Assembly: GCA_020438525.1 (NCBI GenBank)
Contig: JAGQUL010000264.1
Span: 1 to 11,955 of the forward strand
DNA: 11,955 nt
Direction: 5' to 3'
Origin: Thermoleophilia bacterium
GTDB taxonomy: Bacteria; Actinomycetota; Thermoleophilia; Gaiellales; SKUG01
The number at the start of each line of letters is the position of its first letter. Position 1 is the stretch's first letter. This document shows positions 6,907 to 11,955 of the stretch, piece after piece. Both the position numbers and the translations under genes were made by a program. The notes beneath the pieces were generated by a model. It was not told the origin of the DNA. It saw only the letters and a program-made list of their open reading frames with translations, and did no database searches.

Positions 6907-8102
6907 GCCGCAACCATCCGGTAGAGCTTCCCGCTCGTCGTGCTCGCGACGATCACGTTGCCGCCCGCGACCGTGCCGAAGTGCACGATGCCGCTGGTGC
7001 CGGCGTGCGTGCGCACGATCCCGTTCGCCGGGTGCACCGACCAGATCCGATCGCTGCAGAAGTCGGCGTACAGGTACCTGCCGCGCATCGACGTGACCGA
7101 TCCGCGGTACACCACGCCGCCCGTGATCGAGCAACGCCCGCCGGCATGCGAGTACGTCGTGAACGGTCGCTGGTAGCGCCCGGCGGTCAGGCGCACGCCC
7201 GACCCGAAGAGCGCGTTGCCCTCCATCCGCGGCCACCCGAAGTTCGCGCCCGCAGGGCGGCCCTGCACGAGCCGGTCGACCTCCTCGTGTGCGCCCTGAC
7301 CCACGTCGCCGATCCAGATGTCGCCCGTCGCGTCGTCGATCGAGAAGCGCCACGGGTTACGCAGGCCGAGCGCGAAGATCTCGCGTCGCGCGCCGCGCCG
7401 GTGCACGAACGGGTTCGAGCGCGGGATCACGTAGCCGCCGTCCGCGCGTGGAGTGATGCGCAGCAGCTTGCCCATGAGCACGTCCATGCGCTGCGAGTTG
7501 CGTCGCTCCACGCCCCCGCCACCACCATCGCCCACGCTCAGCAGCAGCTGCCCGCCGCGCGTGGTCCAGAGGTTGCCGCCGTTGTGGTTCGTCGCCGTGG
7601 GCGGGCTGAGCGGCACGCGCAGCACGAGCCGGCCGCTGCCAGCGATCACGCGACCGCGGCTGGCGCGGTACTGGAACACGCGGCCGTTTCCGTCCTTCGC
7701 CACGAAGTACACGTAGAACCTGCCGCTGCGGGCGTAGTCGCGCGCGAACGCCAGCGAGAGCAGCCCCTGCTCGCCGCTCGCGAGCACCACGCGACGCAGG
7801 TCGAGGAACCGCCGCTTCGTGGTGCCGCGGACCGCCCACACGATGCCTCGCTGCTCGACCACGTAGTAGGTCGCCCCGCTGCCGGGTGCGTTGCCCACCC
7901 AGACCGGACCGGTGAACGACACGCCGCGCACCTGCGCGAGCCGGAACGTCGGGGCGTTCGCGCGACCGGCGACGCTGGGCGCCGCCGAACCAGCCGCGGC
8001 CGGTGCCGAGGACGCGACGATCGAGAGCGTGCACGCGATCGCGAGCACGAGCAGGGTGACGACGACGGGCGCCGACGGCATGCGGCGACGGAAGCGCTTC
8101 AT
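6903..8102 (-). CDS. Secreted PQQ-dependent sugar (glucose/sorbosone) dehydrogenase family protein
   Basis: 399 residues. The basic start MKRFRRR and hydrophobic VVVTLLVLAIACTLSIVA indicate an export signal; the mature part is a six-bladed GSDH beta-propeller. Family features: GEQGLLSLAFARDYARSGRF, TNHNGGNLW with His173 at the position of the catalytic base of soluble glucose dehydrogenase, LLSVGDGGGGG, MGKLLRITP, FALGLRNPWRFSID, WIGDVGQGAHEEVDRL and GANFGWPRMEG. Known members oxidise aldose sugars with PQQ, but many relatives have no proven activity (Hedgehog-interacting-like, ASD-like), and no PQQ synthesis genes are visible. ATG 8102 is chosen for the charged n-region; ATG 8111, three codons earlier, is an alternative, and neither has a strong Shine-Dalgarno. 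Its stop overlaps the carboxymuconolactone decarboxylase gene. Divergent from the dsbA-like gene. Confidence 0.85.
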   Translation of the reverse strand: MKRFRRRMPSAPVVVTLLVLAIACTLSIVASSAPAAAGSAAPSVAGRANAPTFRLAQVRGVSFTGPVWVGNAPGSGATYYVVEQRGIVWAVRGTTKRRFLDLRRVVLASGEQGLLSLAFARDYARSGRFYVYFVAKDGNGRVFQYRASRGRVIAGSGRLVLRVPLSPPTATNHNGGNLWTTRGGQLLLSVGDGGGGGVERRNSQRMDVLMGKLLRITPRADGGYVIPRSNPFVHRRGARREIFALGLRNPWRFSIDDATGDIWIGDVGQGAHEEVDRLVQGRPAGANFGWPRMEGNALFGSGVRLTAGRYQRPFTTYSHAGGRCSITGGVVYRGSVTSMRGRYLYADFCSDRIWSVHPANGIVRTHAGTSGIVHFGTVAGGNVIVASTTSGKLYRMVAA

Positions 8103-8105
8103 GAC

Positions 8106-8146
8106 CTGCATGCTGGCACGTGTCACGTGCGCCTGCCACCATGCAG
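8106..8146. promoter_or_regulatory. Nested palindromes between divergent genes, candidate operator
   Basis: The 84-bp gap 8103-8186 holds a perfect 15-bp dyad, GCACGTG-T-CACGTGC (8116-8130). It is flanked by a second inverted pair, CTGCATG (8106-8112) and CATGCAG (8140-8146). It lies just upstream of the dehydrogenase start and 57 bp before the DsbA-like start, a good place for a regulator of both. No sigma-factor motif is clear. Confidence 0.4.
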
Positions 8147-8186
8147 TCGGAAGCCGCACGGGCGGAACGAGACGCATGAGGGTGAC

Positions 8187-8882
8187 ATGAGCACGGAGCC
8201 GGTCGAGATCGAGATGTTCGCGGACGTGAGCTGCCCGTGGTGCCACGGCGCGCTCGAGACGAGCCGGCGGCTGCTCGACGAGCTCGCTGCCGACCCCGCG
8301 ATCCCGACGCTCGCGCTGCAGTGGCGGTTCATGCGCCTGCACCCGATGCCTGCAGGATCCCCGCTGACGCTCGACGAGTACTACTCGACCTGGGCGCCCG
8401 ACGACGACGAGGTGGGCGCTCGCGCGCGCGATGACGTTCGCTCGTACGTTCGCGGGGTCGGGGTCTGGGTCGACTTCACGCGCTACACGCACCTGCGTGA
8501 TCCGTTCGTCGCGCATCGCCTGCTCGCGATCGTGCGCGACGACGACGGCGACGACCTGCCCAGCCTGTGGAGCCTCGCCCGAGCGGTGTTCAACGCGAAC
8601 TTCGTGCGCGGCGTGGACATCACCGACCACGCGGCGCTCCGCGGCGGCGTGGAGCGCGGCGGCCTCGTGCTGCCAGTGCGGATCTGGGAGCAGGTCGCCG
8701 ACCCCGACGTGTACCGCGTCGAGACGCTTGCCGACCACGAGCGGGCGCTGCAGGTCCAGCTCGACGGCGTGCCGCGCATGGTGATCGACGGAACGATCGT
8801 CCCGACGTGGATCGACCCCGACGAGGTGCGTCGGCAGCTGCGCGCCGCGATCGACTCGGCCGCGTCCTCCGCGCGAGCCTAG
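8187..8882 (+). CDS. DsbA/FrnE-family thioredoxin-fold oxidoreductase
   Basis: 231 residues, cytoplasmic (no signal peptide). The N-terminal IEMFADVSCPWCHGALETS has the CPWC redox pair (Cys16/Cys19) of FrnE-type DsbA proteins, and GVPRMVIDGTIVP near residue 196 is the Val-cisPro loop facing the active site. An all-helical insertion lies between (about 50-170). The length is normal for FrnE-like proteins (about 210-240). Such proteins exchange disulfides or act in polyketide or stress metabolism; the substrate here is unknown. Start ATG 8187 has AGGGTG 5-6 nt upstream, a good ribosome binding site. Divergent from the sugar dehydrogenase, sharing an 84-bp promoter region with palindromes, and convergent with the small membrane protein downstream (51 bp apart; I see no clear terminator in that gap). 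Confidence 0.85.
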   Translation: MSTEPVEIEMFADVSCPWCHGALETSRRLLDELAADPAIPTLALQWRFMRLHPMPAGSPLTLDEYYSTWAPDDDEVGARARDDVRSYVRGVGVWVDFTRYTHLRDPFVAHRLLAIVRDDDGDDLPSLWSLARAVFNANFVRGVDITDHAALRGGVERGGLVLPVRIWEQVADPDVYRVETLADHERALQVQLDGVPRMVIDGTIVPTWIDPDEVRRQLRAAIDSAASSARA

Positions 8883-8933
8883 GACCGCTGCGCTGGCGGC
8901 GGCAAGCATGTCGGAGCGGCGGTGGATCTCGTG

Positions 8934-9410
8934 TCAGAGCGGTGCGGTGGGCTGCAGCACGACGACCACCACGGCCACGACGAGCAGCAGCAGCTCGCCG
9001 CGCGCGATCAGGTCGACGCGACGGATGCGCCACTGGGCGTCCTCGTCGTCGGTGCCGTGCTCGCCCGCTCGGTCCGCGGCGAGCGAGAGCTGGCGAGCGC
9101 GTCCGAACGTGGAGCCGAACGTCGTGACGAGCCAGGTGGCGAGTGCCGTGCCGATCCACCAGTTCGGATCGATCGACAGGTCGCGCCCGAGCACGTACCA
9201 GCCGCCGGCAGCCGCCACGAGGATCGCACCCGGGACCGTGAGCGCCAGCGTCACGGTGCGCATGCGTCGGGCACGCGCGACCGTTGCGTCGGGATCCCCG
9301 GCGTTGCGTGCGCGCGCGATTCCGATCGTGATCACCGCAACGCCGACGAGCCACGCGACCGCACCGAGTGCGGCGGTGGCGACGAGCAGGTGCTGGGTCG
9401 ACGACGACAT
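8934..9410 (-). CDS. Small four-helix membrane protein, possibly DUF2269-like
   Basis: 158 residues with four hydrophobic segments: about 8-32, 52-73, 84-103 and 137-154. Helix 1 starts LLVATAALGAVAWLVGV, resembling DUF2269-type proteins, a poorly characterised group of about 150 residues with four helices. Between helices 3 and 4 is a charged loop (GEHGTDDEDAQWRIRRVD). I see no catalytic or metal-binding motif, so no function is assigned. The ATG at 9410 follows a weak ribosome binding site. Convergent to the DsbA-like gene and divergent from the propeller gene, it stands alone as a transcription unit. Confidence 0.7.
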   Translation of the reverse strand: MSSSTQHLLVATAALGAVAWLVGVAVITIGIARARNAGDPDATVARARRMRTVTLALTVPGAILVAAAGGWYVLGRDLSIDPNWWIGTALATWLVTTFGSTFGRARQLSLAADRAGEHGTDDEDAQWRIRRVDLIARGELLLLVVAVVVVVLQPTAPL

Positions 9411-9586
9411 GCCCGACTGCTACCCGACGGCGCGGCGAAGCGAACGTTCTGGGGTTCGCCCTCGCCGACCGATCCGCTGCGCAGGCGACGTGAAACCGTC
9501 CGGAGCGCAGGTGGTGAGGTGACCGGTCCCGCAGAAACCTCCCGACCGCGCACGCATGCCTCACGCGCGAGGCTGCACGAGCCGAT
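9411..9586. promoter_or_regulatory. Divergent promoter region with inverted repeats
   Basis: 176 bp between the membrane-protein and propeller-protein starts. It contains GGCGAA-N15-TTCGCC (9434-9460) around the perfect palindrome GAACGTTC (9442-9449), and near the propeller start a 5-bp stem GCCTC-N6-GAGGC (9558-9573). The latter could mask the only good GAGG upstream of that start. No clear sigma hexamers are seen; the regulatory role is inferred. Confidence 0.3.
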
Positions 9587-11113
9587 GTGGAGAGCGTGCG
9601 GAAGCTGTTCGCGACATTGGTGCTGCTCGGGATCGTCGCTGGCGCGGCGATGGCGTCGCAGCCCGCCCGGGTCGGTGCCGCATCGTCGAACATCACCGTG
9701 AACTTCGACGTCACCTCCGGCACGGTGCTTGACGTGACCGGCTGCGCCGACGGCACGCCGGGAGTCACCGGCCTGTCGGCGCTTCCGGGTTCAGCGACGG
9801 TGTCGAGCAGCGACTGCGACATCGCATTCGGGTCGACCAACAACTCGTCGAGCCTGCTCATGTACCAGGAGGACGGCACCGGCACCGCGATGGCCGGCCC
9901 CGGCAGCCGCTCGATCCCGTGGACGAGCCTGAACACCGGCACGACCCAGCACCTGCGCTCCCTGACCGCGCTGCCCGACGGACGCATCTGGGCCAGCGGC
10001 TACAACGCCACGCTCATCTACAGCGCCGACGGTGGGAACACCTGGACGCCGCAGGTGAATCCGGCGGACGACGTGATCCGGGACCTCTATGCGGTCGACG
10101 GCAACGTGATCTGGGGCACTGGCTGGACGGGCAACATCATCCGGACCGTCGACGGCGGAACCACGTGGACACAGGTGGGAAAGGTGGCACCCGTGAACGT
10201 CGATGACCGCGGCGGAGTGCGAGCGCTCGACGACCAGACCGCCTGGGTCGGTGCCAGCGCCGGGCGGGTCTTCAAGACGACCGACGGCGGCGCGAGCTGG
10301 ACCGAGACCGCCTCGGGGCTGTCGTACCAGCTCTGGGGCATGGAGATCCTCGGCACGCAGACCCTGTTCGTGGTCGGCGACGGTCAGGGCATCGCACGCT
10401 CCGACGATGGCGGTGCGACCTGGACGGTCCAGCGGCAGATCGCCGGTGCGAAGCTCAACCGGATCGACGTGTACGACACGAACCACGCGGTCGCTGCCGG
10501 CTCGGCCGGCCTGGTGGTGTCGACCACGGACGGCGGCTCGACGTGGAACACCGTCACCACCCCCACCGTCGAGGACCTCGACGGCGTGGTGATGTTCTCC
10601 CCGAGCCACTGGCTGATCGTCGGCTACAACGGCACGATCATCGAGACGTGGAACTCCGGCTCGAGCTGGATCACCGTGCCGGCCGGCACCACGAACAACC
10701 TGCGCGCGCTCTGGGCGCCCGACGAGACGTCGATCTGGGCGGTCGGCAACGGCGGCGTCGCACAGCGCGCGCCGGTCACCCCGATCGACGACTACGACGA
10801 CACGGCGAACCACGACTTCGCAACCCCCGGCGCCGGCTTCTTCGGCGTGTGCCTGCGCGCGGTCGCATCCGGCGCGTCCACGGACGGCACCACGTGGACG
10901 CCGAACGCCACCTGCCCGCAGACCGACGGCACGTACTGGAACGACGTACCGCCCACGAGCGGCAGCCCCGGCATCACGGTCGCGAAGACCGCCGCGCCGA
11001 TCCCGGTAGGCGTGCCGGGCCACGCCTACCTGCGCTTCGGCGCGCGCCCCCCGGCAAGCGCCTCGCCCGGGCAGTACCGCGCGCGCATCATCGTCGCGGT
11101 GCAGGCACCGTGA
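9587..11113 (+). CDS. Secreted Asp-box (BNR/Ycf48-like) beta-propeller with split flanking domain
   Basis: 508 residues. A Sec signal (VRKLFATLVLLGIVAGAAMA, processing near VGAA, residue about 33) precedes an N-terminal beta-rich part (35-105) with two cysteines. The middle holds six repeats, each an Asp-box of the S/T-x-D-G-G-x-T/S-W type, at residues 146, 187, 231, 272, 313 and about 355 (the last degenerate, WNSGSSW), spaced 41-44 residues: a six- or seven-bladed propeller. A C-terminal part (about 395-508) has WGVCLRAV-like FFGVCLRAV and ends with YLRFGARPPASASPGQYRARIIV. The Asp-boxes suggest binding or structural roles rather than sialidase activity; I see no Arg triad. The start is GTG 9587 (MESVRK); GTG 9596 with a GGAG 3 nt upstream is also possible. 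The ATG at 9585 is in another frame. Divergent from the four-helix protein. Confidence 0.82.
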   Translation: MESVRKLFATLVLLGIVAGAAMASQPARVGAASSNITVNFDVTSGTVLDVTGCADGTPGVTGLSALPGSATVSSSDCDIAFGSTNNSSSLLMYQEDGTGTAMAGPGSRSIPWTSLNTGTTQHLRSLTALPDGRIWASGYNATLIYSADGGNTWTPQVNPADDVIRDLYAVDGNVIWGTGWTGNIIRTVDGGTTWTQVGKVAPVNVDDRGGVRALDDQTAWVGASAGRVFKTTDGGASWTETASGLSYQLWGMEILGTQTLFVVGDGQGIARSDDGGATWTVQRQIAGAKLNRIDVYDTNHAVAAGSAGLVVSTTDGGSTWNTVTTPTVEDLDGVVMFSPSHWLIVGYNGTIIETWNSGSSWITVPAGTTNNLRALWAPDETSIWAVGNGGVAQRAPVTPIDDYDDTANHDFATPGAGFFGVCLRAVASGASTDGTTWTPNATCPQTDGTYWNDVPPTSGSPGITVAKTAAPIPVGVPGHAYLRFGARPPASASPGQYRARIIVAVQAP

Positions 11114-11140
11114 CCGTGCACGGAGCAGACGCGGGGCGCG

Positions 11141-11955
11141 TCAGGCCACCCGACGCAACGACCCCTCGACGAACTGCACGTCGACCCGCACGCCCTGCTG
11201 CTGCAGCTTCGCAGCCAGCGTCGCATTGCGCTTGTCGAGGTGCTCCGGGGTGTCGCCCGACCCCAGGAACGTGACCGTGATCCGGTCGCCCTTGCGCACC
11301 ACCGACTGCAGCGTCCAGTCGGCGCGCTCGTCGGCCCACTTCGTGGCCGCCCGCTGCACGGCCTGCTGGTCCTGGTAGAGCCGGATCGCCTGGAGCGTGC
11401 CGGCCGACAGCGATGCCAGCACCACGACCGTCACGATGGCAAGCAGCCATACCGCATGCCGGGAACGCACCTTGCGCGATCCCTCGGGCAGCGCGAGACG
11501 CGCCGCGCCGAACACGAGCAGGCTGGCGAGCACGATCGCCATCACGTTCGTGCCGAACAGCACGAGCGCGCCGAATGCCGACGACCATGCCTCGTTCGCC
11601 ACACAGATCCCGACAACGGCGAGCGGGGGCACGAGCGAGATCGCGATCGCGACACCGGGCAGGGTGTCGGAGATGTCGCGCCGGGCGAGCGCCACCGAGC
11701 CGACCATACCGGTCGCGAGCGCGGCCAGCAGATCGATCAGTCGCGGGGACACGCGTCCGGCCACCTGGGAGTTCGTCTGCGCCACGACGTCGTTGACAAC
11801 GCTGAGCCCGACGACGTACCCGATCGCCACGGCGCTCGCGGCGCCGGCGACGACGAGCCCGATGCTGCGTGCGAGGTTGTTCCGGTCGGCGATGACGACC
11901 GAGAGCATCGTGCCCTGGATCGGCACCATCAGCGGGGCGACGATCATCGCCCCGA
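11141..11955 (-). CDS. DUF389 family membrane protein (5' end outside window)
   Basis: 270 residues visible; the frame is open at 11955, so the N-terminus is missing. It begins GAMIVAPLMVPIQGTML, the conserved first motif of DUF389 (TIGR00271/TIGR00341 type), and continues with hydrophobic helices including ARSIGLVVAGAASAVAIGYV, LLAALATGMVGSVALAR, LPGVAIAISLVPPLAVVGI and ALVLFGTNVMAIVLASLLV. One more helix (about 176-194) leads to a soluble tail (about 200-268) that looks like a small alpha/beta domain (ITVTFLGSGDTPEHLDKR, LQQQGVRVDVQFVEGS). The family's function is unknown; transport has been proposed. It converges on the propeller gene with only 27 bp between stops, where a 10-bp palindrome CCGTGCACGG (11114-11123) follows but no terminator is clear. 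Confidence 0.85.
   Translation of the reverse strand, partial: GAMIVAPLMVPIQGTMLSVVIADRNNLARSIGLVVAGAASAVAIGYVVGLSVVNDVVAQTNSQVAGRVSPRLIDLLAALATGMVGSVALARRDISDTLPGVAIAISLVPPLAVVGICVANEAWSSAFGALVLFGTNVMAIVLASLLVFGAARLALPEGSRKVRSRHAVWLLAIVTVVVLASLSAGTLQAIRLYQDQQAVQRAATKWADERADWTLQSVVRKGDRITVTFLGSGDTPEHLDKRNATLAAKLQQQGVRVDVQFVEGSLRRVA

Noticed and set aside
6302..6913. Minus-strand frame crossing the repeats, overlapping the decarboxylase-family gene
   Set aside because: It is out of frame with the CMD domain, and its translation is Arg/Ala-rich until it repeats the palindromic array. A shadow frame.
8883..8933. Terminator between the convergent DsbA-like and membrane-protein genes
   Set aside because: Only short 4-bp GC complementarities are found, with no T-run, so no terminator can be supported.
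8620..9987. Minus-strand 455-residue open frame
   Set aside because: It is antisense or out of frame to the DsbA-like, membrane and propeller genes, low in complexity and Arg-rich, with no recognisable domain.
11114..11123. Palindrome CCGTGCACGG between convergent stops as a terminator
   Set aside because: It has no loop and no T-run, and a 10-bp palindrome is expected by chance often enough in GC-rich DNA.

Overview
The window is GC-rich chromosomal DNA with GC-biased third codon positions, frequent GTG starts and short intergenic gaps. PilT and the two secreted proteins read like those of GC-rich Actinomycetota, and I infer a Thermoleophilia/Solirubrobacterales-type actinobacterium. That placement is an inference from protein style; there is no rRNA or other marker gene. 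I see no insertion sequence, phage gene, tRNA or CRISPR array, and no gene is visibly broken. The first and last genes run off the window.

Layout. (1) Positions 1-1167, minus: most of a type IV pilus retraction ATPase (PilT), its C-terminus cut by the window edge. (2) 1279-4069, minus: a tightly coupled pair, an AlgI-like membrane-bound O-acyltransferase (MBOAT) followed 7 nt later by a membrane-anchored SGNH/DltD/AlgJ-like protein. This is the usual pairing for O-acetylation of an exported polysaccharide. (3) 4187-6205, plus, divergent from the pair: a secreted 672-residue protein with a C-terminal DUF4091 (GH123-like) region. (4) 6206-6447: a convergent intergenic region with three 73-bp tandem copies of an imperfect 35-bp palindrome. 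The last copy runs into the 3' end of the next gene and supplies its stop codon. (5) 6448-8102, minus: a secreted PQQ-type glucose/sorbosone dehydrogenase overlapping by 4 nt (ATGA) a carboxymuconolactone decarboxylase family protein. (6) 8187-8882, plus, divergent: a DsbA/FrnE-like thioredoxin-fold oxidoreductase with a CPWC motif. (7) 8934-9410, minus: a small four-helix membrane protein. (8) 9587-11113, plus: a secreted Asp-box (BNR/Ycf48-like) beta-propeller, apparently inserted into a separate secreted domain. (9) 11141-11955, minus: the C-terminal part of a DUF389 membrane protein.

How the genes may work together. The MBOAT and SGNH proteins should move acyl (probably acetyl) groups across the membrane and onto an extracellular glycan. 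The divergent DUF4091 protein is a candidate hydrolase or binder of the same glycan. PilT, the propeller protein and the sugar dehydrogenase also act at or outside the cell envelope, so much of the window has a cell-surface theme, but a single pathway is not shown. The least explained items are the palindromic array at 6261-6473, the MBOAT/SGNH/DUF4091 locus, and the split-domain architecture of the propeller protein.
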